From: Paracoccus sp. R12_2
Lineage (GTDB): Bacteria; Pseudomonadota; Alphaproteobacteria; Rhodobacterales; Rhodobacteraceae
Reading direction: 5' to 3'
Assembly (NCBI RefSeq): GCF_017744015.1
Contig: NZ_JAGHRA010000007.1
Span: forward strand, 1 to 64,000
Length of the DNA stretch: 64,000 nucleotides
Part shown: positions 47,956-57,270 of the stretch, piece by piece
How positions within the stretch are numbered: position 1 is the first letter of the stretch
Layout of the letters: each line of letters begins with the position of its first letter
Program-made: the position numbers and the translations under genes
Notes under the pieces: generated by a model
Database searches by the model: none
Seen by the model: the letters and a program-made list of their open reading frames with translations, nothing else
What the model was told of the DNA's origin: nothing

Positions 47956-48432
47956 TTATTCCGCGGCCGCCGCAGCAGCCGGCAGCGTCACCTTGCCGCC
48001 CGCCTTCTCGACCGCCTCGACAGCAGCCTTGGACGCGCCGGTGACGACGATGGTCAGCCCAGCCTTCAGTTCGCCTTTCGCCAGCAGACGCACACCGTCC
48101 AGCTTGCGGCGAACGATACCGGCTTCGACCAGCGAATCCTCGGTCACTTCGGCTTTGGGGTCCAGCTTGCCTGCATCCACGAAGGACTGCAGTTGACCCA
48201 GGTTGATCACCGCGAAGCTTTTTGCGTTCGGTTTGGTGAAGCCACGCTTGGGCAGGCGGCGATACAGCGGCATCTGGCCGCCTTCGTAGCCACCCAGCGC
48301 GACGCCGGAACGCGACTTCTGACCCTTGATACCGCGGCCAGCGGTCTTACCCTTGCCAGAGCCGGGGCCACGCGCAACACGCTTTTTCTTGCGGTTCGCG
48401 CCTTCGTTATCGTGAATTTCATGCAGTTTCAT
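47956..48432 (-). CDS. rplO: 50S ribosomal protein L15
   Basis: This 158-residue L15 begins [65 protein letters not shown], which is diagnostic. It is the first gene of this ribosomal block here. The usual upstream neighbours rpmD and rpsE are missing, and a plus-strand gene lies 258 bases beyond its start. Confidence 0.98.
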   Translation of the reverse strand: MKLHEIHDNEGANRKKKRVARGPGSGKGKTAGRGIKGQKSRSGVALGGYEGGQMPLYRRLPKRGFTKPNAKSFAVINLGQLQSFVDAGKLDPKAEVTEDSLVEAGIVRRKLDGVRLLAKGELKAGLTIVVTGASKAAVEAVEKAGGKVTLPAAAAAAE

Positions 48433-48690
48433 GTCGCTTCTCCTTGGCCGGACACATCCTCGAAGCGAGACAGGATGGCCACGGCATTTCTTGGTTTCAA
48501 CAGTCGATGCCCGATTTCAGGCACCGCGCGCTGATACCGAAGCGTGGCGGTCCGGTCAAGCATCCCATCTGATGCCGAGTGCCGGGCCACACAACCGACG
48601 CAGATTTGCCGAACCGAGCGACCCGCACGCACTTTCCTTGTGGCGGCGACTGCTTTATCTGTCATCTCGGATCTCAGGCAGGACAGCACG

Positions 48691-49128
48691 ATGCGCTTCG
48701 AATATACCGCCATTCCGGCCCCGACCCGCGGCGAAAAGGCGAAAGACGCGAAGACCCCGACAGACCGGTACGCCCTGGCGGTCGCGGCCGAGCTGAACCG
48801 GATGGCATCGGACGGCTGGGAGTATATTCGGGCCGATGTTCTTCCTTCGGAAGAGCGCAGCGGACTGACGGGGCGTGCCACCGTCTATCACAATCTGCTG
48901 ATTTTCCGCCGCCCACAGACCGCATCGGCCGGCAGCGTCGCGGATATGGAACGCAGGCCGCAGCCGGAATATCCCGCCGCGGCGTCGCCTGCGCCGCAGC
49001 CGCGCCCCACCCCGCATCTGCCTGAAGCCGCATCACCTGGCCGCGCGGTTTCATCCGAACCCGCCGATCCCAAGCTGTCGAACAAGGCGGAAAGTGGATC
49101 CGACCACAAGGCAGATTTGCAAGGCTGA
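48691..49128 (+). CDS. DUF4177-like small protein
   Basis: This 145-residue protein has an N-terminal domain of about 75 residues, MRFEYTAIPAPTRGEKAKDAKTPTDRYALAVAAELNRMASDGWEYIRADVLPSEE...LLIFRRP. This matches the DUF4177 pattern of an FEYT start, an N-x-x-x-x-DGWE helix and a final strand. The rest is Pro/Ala-rich and probably disordered. The ATG is preceded by AGGACAG. The start 49 codons further up the same frame is unsupported. It is convergent with the glutamine amidotransferase gene two bases away. The function is unknown. Confidence 0.8.
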   Translation: MRFEYTAIPAPTRGEKAKDAKTPTDRYALAVAAELNRMASDGWEYIRADVLPSEERSGLTGRATVYHNLLIFRRPQTASAGSVADMERRPQPEYPAAASPAPQPRPTPHLPEAASPGRAVSSEPADPKLSNKAESGSDHKADLQG

Positions 49129-49130
49129 GG

Positions 49131-49925
49131 TCACTCAACCTGCGGCGTTTCCTCGATCCGGAAATCGCTGATCTTCACGTCCTGCCCCTCGAAGATGCAG
49201 AAGCTGCCCGACGGCACCTCTTGCCAGTCATCCTCATCCGTCTCCAGAGGTTCTGACACCACCGCCCGCCCATTGCGGCTGTCGGACCAGCGATGGAACA
49301 ACGTGGGCGCATGGTCGTCGCTCGCGCAGCGCAGTGCGAACAGGCGGGTGCCATCCGAAAAGGCGCAGGTGACGCGAACATGCGGTGCCATGCCCCGGCT
49401 GTCCGACAGGGCCGACAGGCGCCCGATGGCGCGGCTCATCGCGCCGATCGGGTCGTCGGCCAGACCCTCACCCAGTGCGATCAGAAACAACGCCTCACTG
49501 TCGGTCGCGCCCTTGCGGTGTCCATACAGCGCATCGGGTATCAGATAATCGGCGTCGCGACGGAAAGCCTCGTAGCCGCCGAACTGGCCATTATGCATGA
49601 AGGACCAGTTTCCGACGGCGAAAGGATGGCAATTGTTGCGGCTGGTCGCGGTGCCGGTCGAGGCGCGGACATGAGCCATGAACAGGCCAGAGCGCACCTG
49701 CCCGACCAGACTGCGCAGGTTGCAGTCCGACCAGGCGGGCATCACGTCGCGATACAGGCCCGGCTCGGGCCGTTCGCCATACCACGCCAGCCCGAATCCA
49801 TCGGCATTGACCGGCGTCGTGCAGCGCGTCGCGCCCTGGCTTTGCCGGATCAGCGAATGCGCCGGGAGGCTGACGATATCTTCAAGGAAGATGGGTTGGC
49901 CCACATAGGCGGCCCAACGGCACAT
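49131..49925 (-). CDS. class II glutamine amidotransferase (GATase_4 family)
   Basis: This 264-residue protein has the catalytic Cys exposed at position 2 after Met removal (MCRWAAYVGQPIFLED). It then has TPVNADGFGLAWYG, FMAHVRASTGTATSRNNCHPFAVGNWSFMHNGQFGG and GATDSEALFLIAL. This is the EgtC/YafJ type of stand-alone N-terminal nucleophile amidotransferase domain. The start at 49925 puts Cys2 correctly. The acceptor is unknown, and no ergothioneine genes are nearby. Confidence 0.9.
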   Translation of the reverse strand: MCRWAAYVGQPIFLEDIVSLPAHSLIRQSQGATRCTTPVNADGFGLAWYGERPEPGLYRDVMPAWSDCNLRSLVGQVRSGLFMAHVRASTGTATSRNNCHPFAVGNWSFMHNGQFGGYEAFRRDADYLIPDALYGHRKGATDSEALFLIALGEGLADDPIGAMSRAIGRLSALSDSRGMAPHVRVTCAFSDGTRLFALRCASDDHAPTLFHRWSDSRNGRAVVSEPLETDEDDWQEVPSGSFCIFEGQDVKISDFRIEETPQVE

Positions 49926-49990
49926 GATCCTGCCCCTTCGTGTCATGACGTCTTTGCGGCAGCCCTAGCACGAAAGTCTGAGACGTTCAC

Positions 49991-50290
49991 CTATTCAGAT
50001 GAGGGCGGGGTTTCCTCGACGATCACAAGGTCGCGCTCGGCCGCGCCCTTGGCATGTTCAAGGGCAGCCTGGTATTCGCTGCTCTCGTAACAGGCAACTG
50101 CGGCCTCAAGGCTGGGAAAGCGGGCCACGACATTGCGTGACCGATCGCCGCCTTCCATTTGCCTGTAGCGCCCACCGCGGGCCAGAAAGACGCCACCATG
50201 GGCCGCGATGGCAGGGCCGGCCGCTTTCGCATAGCGACCATAGGCCTCGGCATCGGTCACATGGACATGGGCGATCCAAAGTGCGGTCAT
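49991..50290 (-). CDS. DUF1330 family protein
   Basis: This 99-residue protein is [92 protein letters not shown], a clear match to DUF1330 (dimeric alpha/beta-barrel fold). The ATG overlaps the alaS stop by four bases, so it is the distal gene of the alaS transcript. No biochemical role is known. Confidence 0.9.
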   Translation of the reverse strand: MTALWIAHVHVTDAEAYGRYAKAAGPAIAAHGGVFLARGGRYRQMEGGDRSRNVVARFPSLEAAVACYESSEYQAALEHAKGAAERDLVIVEETPPSSE

Positions 50291-52944
50291 GCTATCTCTC
50301 CGATCAGCTTCTCGACCTCGGCAAACGCGGCATCGGCGGCATCAAGGCTGGGCGCACCGCCCTGTGCGCGGTCGGGGCGGCCACCGCCCCCCTTGCCGCC
50401 AAGCGCAACCGTTGCCGCCTGAACCAACGTCACCGCGCTGAGACGTTCCACCAGATCCGGGGTCACGCCCGCCGCGACGGTCGCCTTTCCGTCGGCTTCA
50501 GCCAGGACCAGCACGGCACCGCTGCCCAGTTGCGCCTTCATCTCATCGACCAGAGGACCAAGCTCCTTGCCGCCGACACCCTCGACCCTGCGGCCGATGA
50601 ACTTGACGCCGCCGATCTCTTTCGCCTCGGCCGCTCCGCCACCGCCCATCGCCAACTGACGCTTCAGCTGTGCGACCTCGTTTGCCAGCGCCTTGCGTTC
50701 ATCCGAAAGCGCGCGCACGCGGTTCACGACATCGCCAGCCTGCGCCTTCAGGATGACCGCAATCTCACCCAACTGACGGTCGGCGCCGCGCAAATACTCC
50801 AGCGCCGCCTGCCCGGTCAGCGCCTCGATCCGGCGCACCCCCGCACTCGAGGCGCTGTCGCTCAGCAGGGCAAATGCCCCGATATCGCCGGTGCGCGCGA
50901 CGTGGGTGCCGCCGCAAAGCTCCAGCGAATAGGTCTGACCGTCGCCGCCCTTGCCCGAATTGGCCTGCTGGCCCATCGAAACGACCCGTACCTCATCGCC
51001 GTATTTCTCGCCAAACAGCGCCTGCGCACCGATGGCGCGGGCATCGTCGGGGGTCATGATGCGGGTTTCGACGGGGCTGTTCTGGCGGATATAGTCGTTC
51101 ACCTCGCCTTCGATCTTCGCCATTTCCTCAGCGCCGACCGCATGGTTGTGGCTGAAGTCAAAGCGCAGCCGATCCGGCGCGTTCAAGCTGCCGCGCTGTG
51201 CGACATGTTCGCCAAGCGTGCGCCGCAAAGCCTCGTGCAGCAGGTGCGTGGCCGAATGGTTGGCCCGGATCATGCCGCGACGATCATGGTCCACCGACAG
51301 CTGCGCAGCCTGACCGCGGGCCAGCGTTCCCATCGTCACCTCGGCCTCATGTACGAACACGCCCGCGACCTTCTTGGTGTCGGTCACGCGCGCGGCGCCG
51401 GTCTCGGTCTTGATCAGACCGCTATCGCCGACCTGACCGCCCGACTCAGCGTAGAACGGCGACTGGTTCACCACGATCTGGATCGAGTCGCCTTCCCGGG
51501 CCTCGGCAACCTCGGCACCGTCCTGAACCAGGGCCATGACCTGCCCCTCGGCCTCTTCGGTATCGTAGCCCAGGAATTCGGTCGCGCCATGCTGATCGGC
51601 CAGATCATACCAGATCGCGGCGTCCTTCGTCTCGCCGCTGCCGGCCCAGGCCGCTCGTGCCTTGGCCTTCTGTTCGGCCATGGCGCTGTCGAAACCCGCG
51701 ATATCCACTGCCCTGCCCTGCTCGCGCAGCGCGTCCTGCGTCAGATCCAGCGGGAAACCATAGGTGTCATACAGCTTGAAGGCAGCTTCGCCGGGCAGGT
51801 TCGCGCCTTCGGGAAGCTTGCCCAATTCGTCATCCAGCAGGCGCAGACCGCGATCCAGCGTCTGCCGGAAACGGGTTTCCTCGGATCGCAGGGTTTCCTC
51901 GATCAGGGCCTGCGCACGATTCAGTTCGGGATAGGCAACGCCCATCTGATGAACCAGCGCGGGAACCAGCCTGTGCATGACAGGATCCTGCGCGCCCAGC
52001 ATATGGGCATGGCGCATCGCGCGTCGCATGATGCGACGCAGCACATAGCCGCGACCTTCGTTGCTGGGCATCACGCCATCTGCGATCAGGAAACTGGTCG
52101 AGCGCAGGTGGTCGGCGATCACGCGATGATGCACCTTGCCGGGTCCATCGGGATCGGCGCTGGTCGCATGCGCGCTCGCCTCGATCAGGCTGCGCATCAG
52201 GTCGGTGTCATAGTTGTCGTGCTTGCCCTGCAGCAGCGCGCCGATCCGTTCCAGCCCCATTCCCGTGTCGATCGACTGCATGTCCAACGCGCGCATCGAG
52301 CCGTCCTCGAACTGCTCGTTCTGCATGAAGACCAGGTTCCAGATCTCGATGAAGCGGTCGCCGTCCTCGTCGGCAGAACCCGGAGGGCCACCCCAGATAT
52401 GGTCGCCATGATCGAAGAAGATCTCGGTGCAGGGACCGCAGGGTCCGGTAGGGCCCATCTGCCAGAAATTATCGCTGGTGGGGATGCGAATGATGCGGTC
52501 ATCCGACAGACCCGCGACCTTCTTCCAGATATCAGCGGCCTCGTCATCGGTGTGATAGACCGTGACCAGCAGCTTGTCTTTCGGAATGCCGAAATCCTTT
52601 GTCAGCAATTCCCACGCATAGGGAATCGCCTCGGACTTGAAATAATCGCCGAAGCTGAAATTGCCCAGCATCTCGAAGAACGTATGGTGACGGGCCGTAT
52701 AGCCCACATTGTCCAGATCGTTGTGCTTGCCGCCCGCGCGGACGCATTTTTGTGCCGTCGTGGCGCGGTTATAGTCGCGCGTCTCGACACCGGTGAACAG
52801 GTTCTTGAACTGAACCATCCCGGAATTGGTGAACATCAGCGTGGGATCGTTTCGCGGCACCAGCGGGCTGCTGTCGACCACGCGGTGACCGTTCTTCTCG
52901 AAGAAGCCGAGAAAGGTGGATCGGATATCGTTCAGACTGGGCAT
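50287..52944 (-). CDS. alaS: alanyl-tRNA synthetase
   Basis: This 885-residue class II synthetase has an N-terminal catalytic domain with [11 protein letters not shown], the motif-2 region [17 protein letters not shown] and [12 protein letters not shown]. The editing domain contains [13 protein letters not shown] and [13 protein letters not shown] (zinc-binding His and Cys). The C-terminal glycine-rich C-Ala region ends [15 protein letters not shown]. All parts are present at full length. It lies downstream of recA on the same strand, with a recA terminator between. Confidence 0.98.
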   Translation of the reverse strand: MPSLNDIRSTFLGFFEKNGHRVVDSSPLVPRNDPTLMFTNSGMVQFKNLFTGVETRDYNRATTAQKCVRAGGKHNDLDNVGYTARHHTFFEMLGNFSFGDYFKSEAIPYAWELLTKDFGIPKDKLLVTVYHTDDEAADIWKKVAGLSDDRIIRIPTSDNFWQMGPTGPCGPCTEIFFDHGDHIWGGPPGSADEDGDRFIEIWNLVFMQNEQFEDGSMRALDMQSIDTGMGLERIGALLQGKHDNYDTDLMRSLIEASAHATSADPDGPGKVHHRVIADHLRSTSFLIADGVMPSNEGRGYVLRRIMRRAMRHAHMLGAQDPVMHRLVPALVHQMGVAYPELNRAQALIEETLRSEETRFRQTLDRGLRLLDDELGKLPEGANLPGEAAFKLYDTYGFPLDLTQDALREQGRAVDIAGFDSAMAEQKAKARAAWAGSGETKDAAIWYDLADQHGATEFLGYDTEEAEGQVMALVQDGAEVAEAREGDSIQIVVNQSPFYAESGGQVGDSGLIKTETGAARVTDTKKVAGVFVHEAEVTMGTLARGQAAQLSVDHDRRGMIRANHSATHLLHEALRRTLGEHVAQRGSLNAPDRLRFDFSHNHAVGAEEMAKIEGEVNDYIRQNSPVETRIMTPDDARAIGAQALFGEKYGDEVRVVSMGQQANSGKGGDGQTYSLELCGGTHVARTGDIGAFALLSDSASSAGVRRIEALTGQAALEYLRGADRQLGEIAVILKAQAGDVVNRVRALSDERKALANEVAQLKRQLAMGGGGAAEAKEIGGVKFIGRRVEGVGGKELGPLVDEMKAQLGSGAVLVLAEADGKATVAAGVTPDLVERLSAVTLVQAATVALGGKGGGGRPDRAQGGAPSLDAADAAFAEVEKLIGEIA

Positions 52945-53105
52945 GAGGGGCCTTCATCGCAAGCATGCTTTCCGGCCACAGCCGGGCTGTCGCCCGGTCT
53001 AGCCCCCGCGGGGTTCGCTGTCCAGCGATCCAAGGCGCCGCGCAGTCTGATCGCCATGAAGGAAGTCAGCGCATTGTCTGGCAGGTGAAACTCGCGAAGA
53101 AACCT

Positions 53106-53134
53106 GCCGCGCCGGGTGATACCCCCGGCGCGGC
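53106..53134 (-). terminator. recA terminator
   Basis: GCCGCGCCGGG (53106-53116) and CCCGGCGCGGC (53124-53134) form a perfect 11-bp stem with a seven-base loop. On the minus strand AGGTTTCTTC follows. It lies 20 bases after the recA stop. Confidence 0.85.
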
Positions 53135-53153
53135 ACGAATCGTCAAGTTCGGC

Positions 53154-54224
53154 TCAGTCTTCGGTCAGCGCCTCTTCCTCGCCGCCAGCGGTGCCGAAAT
53201 CCAGGCCGTGGCTAGCGCGGATCTTGTCTTCGATCTCGGTGGCGGCGTCGGGATTCTCACGCAGAAACTGCTTGGCGTTCTCGCGTCCCTGCCCGATCCG
53301 CTGATCGCCATAGGAATACCAAGCGCCCGACTTTTCAACCACACCAGCCTTGACACCCAGATCGATCAATTCGCCCATCTTGCTGATGCCTTCGCCATAC
53401 ATGATGTCGAATTCGACTTGCCGGAACGGCGGCGCGACCTTGTTCTTGACCACCTTGACGCGGGTCGAGTTGCCGACAACCTCATCGCGGTCCTTGATCG
53501 ATCCGGTGCGGCGGATATCCAGACGGACCGATGCATAGAATTTCAGCGCGTTCCCACCCGAAGTGGTTTCAGGGTTGCCGAACATCACGCCGATCTTCAT
53601 GCGGATCTGGTTGATGAAGATCACCATGCAGTTCGACCGGCCGATGCTGGCGGTCAGCTTGCGCATTGCCTGGCTCATCAGGCGCGCCTGCGCACCCACC
53701 TGATGATCGCCCATATCGCCTTCGATCTCGGCCTTTGGGGTCAGCGCGGCAACCGAATCGACGACCACCATGTTGACCGCGCCGGAACGGACCAGCGTAT
53801 CGACGATTTCCAGCGCCTGTTCGCCGGTATCGGGCTGACTGATCAGCAATTCGTCAAGATTGACGCCCAGCTTGCGCGCATATTGCGGATCCAGCGCATG
53901 TTCCGCGTCGACGAAGGCACAAACGCCGCCTTTCTTCTGTTCTTCGGCCACCGCATGCAGCGTCAGCGTCGTCTTGCCACTGCTTTCAGGGCCATAGACC
54001 TCGATGATGCGTCCCTTGGGCAAACCGCCGATGCCAAGGGCGATGTCCAGCCCTAGCGAGCCGGTCGATGTTGCCTCGATCTCGGTCACCGGGTTGTCCT
54101 TGCCCAGCTTCATGATCGAGCCCTTGCCGAACTGACGCTCGATCTGTGCCAGGGCACTGTCCAGCGCCTTCTGCTTGTCCGCGCCGCGTTTGTCATTCAT
54201 GTCGAAAATGCTCGCCTGTGCCAT
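53154..54224 (-). CDS. recA: recombinase RecA
   Basis: This 356-residue RecA has Walker [23 protein letters not shown], the Walker B segment [10 protein letters not shown] and the L2 region [14 protein letters not shown]. It drives homologous recombination and LexA cleavage in the SOS response. A GTTC-N7-GTTC box lies between the -35 and -10 elements upstream, so LexA repression is expected. Confidence 0.98.
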   Translation of the reverse strand: MAQASIFDMNDKRGADKQKALDSALAQIERQFGKGSIMKLGKDNPVTEIEATSTGSLGLDIALGIGGLPKGRIIEVYGPESSGKTTLTLHAVAEEQKKGGVCAFVDAEHALDPQYARKLGVNLDELLISQPDTGEQALEIVDTLVRSGAVNMVVVDSVAALTPKAEIEGDMGDHQVGAQARLMSQAMRKLTASIGRSNCMVIFINQIRMKIGVMFGNPETTSGGNALKFYASVRLDIRRTGSIKDRDEVVGNSTRVKVVKNKVAPPFRQVEFDIMYGEGISKMGELIDLGVKAGVVEKSGAWYSYGDQRIGQGRENAKQFLRENPDAATEIEDKIRASHGLDFGTAGGEEEALTED

Positions 54225-54282
54225 GTTGTCCTCACCGTTATTTCACAGCCCTCGAAGCGGGGCAATCTGTCGAGCCGTGGGG

Positions 54283-54311
54283 GATATGTTCACTTCTTGT
54301 TCTTGTGTTAA
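54283..54311 (-). promoter_or_regulatory. recA promoter with LexA (SOS) box
   Basis: On the minus strand TTAACA (54311-54306), a 17-base spacer and CATATC (54288-54283). Inside lies the alphaproteobacterial LexA motif GTTC-N7-GTTC (plus strand 54288-54302, GTTCACTTCTTGTTC). The box fills the spacer, ideal for repression. Confidence 0.85.
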
Positions 54312-54392
54312 CCTTTGCGCGATCTAGCTTTGCTTTTCAAGGCCGAACACCGCCGTTTCGCATAATCTTGCTGCGATTATCCCGCCCAACGC

Positions 54393-54407
54393 TTAACAAA
54401 GCGTTTA
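54393..54407 (+). promoter_or_regulatory. CtrA-like box upstream of the sulfotransferase-like gene
   Basis: TTAACAAAGCGTTTA has the TTAA-N7-TTAA layout with one mismatch in the second half. It lies 58 bases before the next start codon on the plus strand. Confidence 0.45.
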
Positions 54408-54464
54408 CAACCGGCATCTCTGTCGTTATCGCGCCCGACGCGACAGCCACAGGACAGTTCGGAC

Positions 54465-55091
54465 ATGTTGATCTTCTGGGAAGAACGGCTGGTCTTTCTT
54501 GCGACCCCAAAGGCAGGCTCCACCGCGGTCGAGACGGCACTTGAATCCCTTTCCTCCGCAGCGATCCAACGCCCGGCCGTCCTCAAGCACACGAATATTT
54601 CCAGCTATCGCAGCCATCTGGCCCCGTGGCTTGACGCACAGACGGGCGATCGCTTCACGACCGTCGCGCTGATGCGCGAGCCGGTGGACTGGCTTCGCAG
54701 CTGGTATCGCTTCAAGTTGAGGGACGATCTTGAAGATCCTCTACACCGCATGGAAGGCGTAAGTTTCAGCCGCTTTGTGCGCGACTACATCTCGCCAGGA
54801 GGTCGTGCCAGCCTGATGATCGGGACGCAATCCGAGTTCCTGACCGATGACCATGGACATGTCGACCGGATCTTCCGATACGAAGACATGGCTGGATTCG
54901 TGGAATTTCTTGAAGATCGCCTGAATTGTGCGATCGAACTTCCGCGTATCAACGTGCCCCCCTCGGTCGATGTGCGTCTTGACCAAGACGAGGAAACTCT
55001 GCTGCGCGAATGCCTTCGTGATGACATATCGCTTTACGCGAAGATCGGAAAGGACAACGGCACAGACGAGGCGGCGGCTGGCGATGTTTAA
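54465..55091 (+). CDS. sulfotransferase-like protein
   Basis: This 208-residue protein starts MLIFWEERLVFLATPKAGSTAVETAL, in which ATPKAGST is a 5'-phosphosulfate-binding-loop-like motif. MREPVDWLRSWYRFKLRDD (Arg and Ser) corresponds to the 3'-phosphate-binding region of PAPS-dependent sulfotransferases. Related Rhodobacterales proteins are, as I recall, often labelled gamma-glutamyl kinase, which this sequence does not support. It is convergent with cckA, the stops overlapping by four bases. The acceptor could be a surface glycan, by inference only. Confidence 0.7.
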   Translation: MLIFWEERLVFLATPKAGSTAVETALESLSSAAIQRPAVLKHTNISSYRSHLAPWLDAQTGDRFTTVALMREPVDWLRSWYRFKLRDDLEDPLHRMEGVSFSRFVRDYISPGGRASLMIGTQSEFLTDDHGHVDRIFRYEDMAGFVEFLEDRLNCAIELPRINVPPSVDVRLDQDEETLLRECLRDDISLYAKIGKDNGTDEAAAGDV

Positions 55092-57187
55092 TGCAGTGTC
55101 GGCGCTCCGGTCCCTGCAAGCTGCGCCTCGACAAGATGGGTCAGTTCCGCAAGCGTGAACGGCTTCGCAAGAAACAGCGAATTCGGGACCGGGGCATGCC
55201 CCTCTCCGAAAATGTCCTCGGTATAGCCTGACATGAAGATGACGCGAGTCCCCGGCCTATCCCTAAGCGCCGTGCGGACCCAACTGGGCCCGTCCATGCC
55301 GGGCATCACGACGTCTGTCACAAAAACATCGATTGTCAGCCGGCTGTCCGACAGCAGATCCAGTGCATGCTCGGCGTTCGTGGCCTCAAGGACGTCGTAA
55401 CCCTTGAGCTTCAGGGCACGCGCCGCGAATGCGCGGACAGGCGCCTCATCCTCTACCAGAAGGATCGTAGCCTGTCGTGTCGGCAACGGTGCTGTAGCCT
55501 CCGCAGGTGCGGCAGACACAGGGGATATGTGGATCGCAGCATCAGCATGCGCCGGGAAATACAGTGAAAAACAGGTTCCCTGCCCGGTCACGCTATCGCA
55601 GAAGATATAACCGCCGGTCTGCTTGACGATGCCATATGCGGTCGACAGGCCAAGCCCCGTCCCCTCGCCGACACGCTTCGTCGTAAAGAAGGGTTCGAAC
55701 ATCTTTGCCTGGTGATCTGGCGATATGCCGCAGCCCTCATCGATCACGCGGACACGAACATAGTCACCGGCGGGCAGCGCGACCCGGTCGCGTCGCAAGG
55801 CGTCGGAAAGATGCACATTCTCTGTATCGATCCTGATTTCGCCACCCTCGGGCATTGCGTCGCGGGCATTGACGACGAGATTCATGATAACCTGCTCCAA
55901 TTGACGCTTGTCGGCCCGGATCGGGCGCAAGGCGGGGTCGTGGTTGATGGTCAGGGCCACGCGCTCACCAACCAGCCTGTTCAGAAGATGGGCCAGGTCG
56001 GCCAGCGTGTCGCGCAGGTCCAACGTCTCCAGCTTCAGCGTCTGCTTGCGTGAGAAGGCCAGCAACTGCCCGACAAGAGCGGCGGCGCGGTTGGCGTTCT
56101 GGCTGATCTGATCGAGATCAGAGTAATCGGGATGCCCCTTGTCATGGCGCAGCATCAGCAGGTCACAATGTCCGCTGATGGCTGTCAGCAAGTTGTTGAA
56201 ATCATGTGCAACACCGCCCGCCAACTGACCGATCGCCTGCATCTTCTGACTTTGGACGAACTGCGCCTCCAGCGTCTTCAGCGCACTGGCATCATTCAGC
56301 ACCGCGATCACCCCGGCCCGAACCGTCGGATCCGGGGCCAGGGTCACCTGAAGATGCACGTCTTCATCCCCGTCATTCCCGCGCAAACGCAACATTTCCG
56401 GGCGCCCATCGATGCGCCTCGCACTCGCATCCAAGACCCAGTCCCCGACCGGGCGGCCCGGTCCCTCCAGGACGCTTCCCAGATGAACAGCGCCTTGCGT
56501 GGAAGCCTGATCCAGAGAAAGCAGCGCGCGCGCGGCCGCATTCGCACCGCGAATATGCCCCTCTGGTGCAAGGCGCAACAGCGCGACCGGCAACGCCTCG
56601 AATTCATCCTGCGCTTCGCCGTCCTCCAGGTCCATTGCAAGTGTCTCATCTTCCAAACCATCGCCTGGCCGGTGATAGGACCACACCTGCAGAGGTGCGT
56701 CAGCAGCCCGGCTGAGCGCCAGAACCTCACCTTCGGACAAGTCGATCTCGGCCGAGCCGTGCCGCAACGCGCGCGCCGACAGATCCGCGAGATCGCTTTC
56801 CGCGTCCGCGCGCAACCGGGCCACCAGGGTCAGCACATTCTGTCCGGTAATATCATCGAAATCCCGGCATGCAGCCGCGTTCTGAAATAGCACCAACCCG
56901 TCCGAATCGCAGATCCACACCGGCTCTGGCGCTGCAGCAACCTCGCCCCTGATCGCCGAGAGGGCGCGCCTGCCGGACAGTTTTCGCCAACCATGTGACA
57001 GCGCGATCGCGCCCCCGAGGACGTACCAGGCAACAGCGATGGTCGAAAAAACGATCGCCGCGCGACCCGCGCCACTTCCCGGCAGGATCACAAGCAACAG
57101 CGCCCCGACAAGCAATGGCAGCATCAGCAGAGGCAGTGCCGCCAATGCGCTGCGAGGAATACCCGACTGATCGTCCCAATGCGCCAT
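55088..57187 (-). CDS. cckA: hybrid histidine kinase CckA
   Basis: This 699-residue hybrid kinase begins the CckA-ChpT-CtrA phosphorelay. Two transmembrane helices (about 15-36 and 44-64) are followed by PAS-like regions (about 85-300). The dimerisation/phosphoacceptor helix has His328 (GGVAHDFNNLLTAISGH). The ATPase domain contains NLVVNARDAM, VIDEGCGI and GEGTGLGLSTAYGIV, and the C-terminal receiver has Asp625 (VTDVVMPGMDG). The whole architecture and HDFNNLLTAI match alphaproteobacterial CckA. A perfect TTAA-N7-TTAA pair lies about 50 bases upstream, suggesting CtrA feedback. Confidence 0.93.
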   Translation of the reverse strand: MAHWDDQSGIPRSALAALPLLMLPLLVGALLLVILPGSGAGRAAIVFSTIAVAWYVLGGAIALSHGWRKLSGRRALSAIRGEVAAAPEPVWICDSDGLVLFQNAAACRDFDDITGQNVLTLVARLRADAESDLADLSARALRHGSAEIDLSEGEVLALSRAADAPLQVWSYHRPGDGLEDETLAMDLEDGEAQDEFEALPVALLRLAPEGHIRGANAAARALLSLDQASTQGAVHLGSVLEGPGRPVGDWVLDASARRIDGRPEMLRLRGNDGDEDVHLQVTLAPDPTVRAGVIAVLNDASALKTLEAQFVQSQKMQAIGQLAGGVAHDFNNLLTAISGHCDLLMLRHDKGHPDYSDLDQISQNANRAAALVGQLLAFSRKQTLKLETLDLRDTLADLAHLLNRLVGERVALTINHDPALRPIRADKRQLEQVIMNLVVNARDAMPEGGEIRIDTENVHLSDALRRDRVALPAGDYVRVRVIDEGCGISPDHQAKMFEPFFTTKRVGEGTGLGLSTAYGIVKQTGGYIFCDSVTGQGTCFSLYFPAHADAAIHISPVSAAPAEATAPLPTRQATILLVEDEAPVRAFAARALKLKGYDVLEATNAEHALDLLSDSRLTIDVFVTDVVMPGMDGPSWVRTALRDRPGTRVIFMSGYTEDIFGEGHAPVPNSLFLAKPFTLAELTHLVEAQLAGTGAPTLH

Positions 57188-57236
57188 CCGAATCGCTTTC
57201 CTGCGGTCTTTCCCGTCAGCTTTAGCGCAACTTCGC

Positions 57237-57251
57237 TTAACAGCGCGTTAA
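57237..57251 (-). promoter_or_regulatory. CtrA box upstream of cckA
   Basis: TTAACAGCGCGTTAA is a perfect TTAA-N7-TTAA site 50 bases before the cckA ATG, in the 83-base gap after rsmB. Its position suits control of cckA by CtrA. Confidence 0.6.
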
Positions 57252-57270
57252 TTCGGATGCCCCCGGCCTA

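Noticed and set aside
49999..53088. Open frame of over 1000 codons on the plus strand opposite alaS
   Set aside because: The minus strand encodes complete AlaS with all motifs; long antisense frames are expected in such GC-rich coding DNA and this one has no family features.
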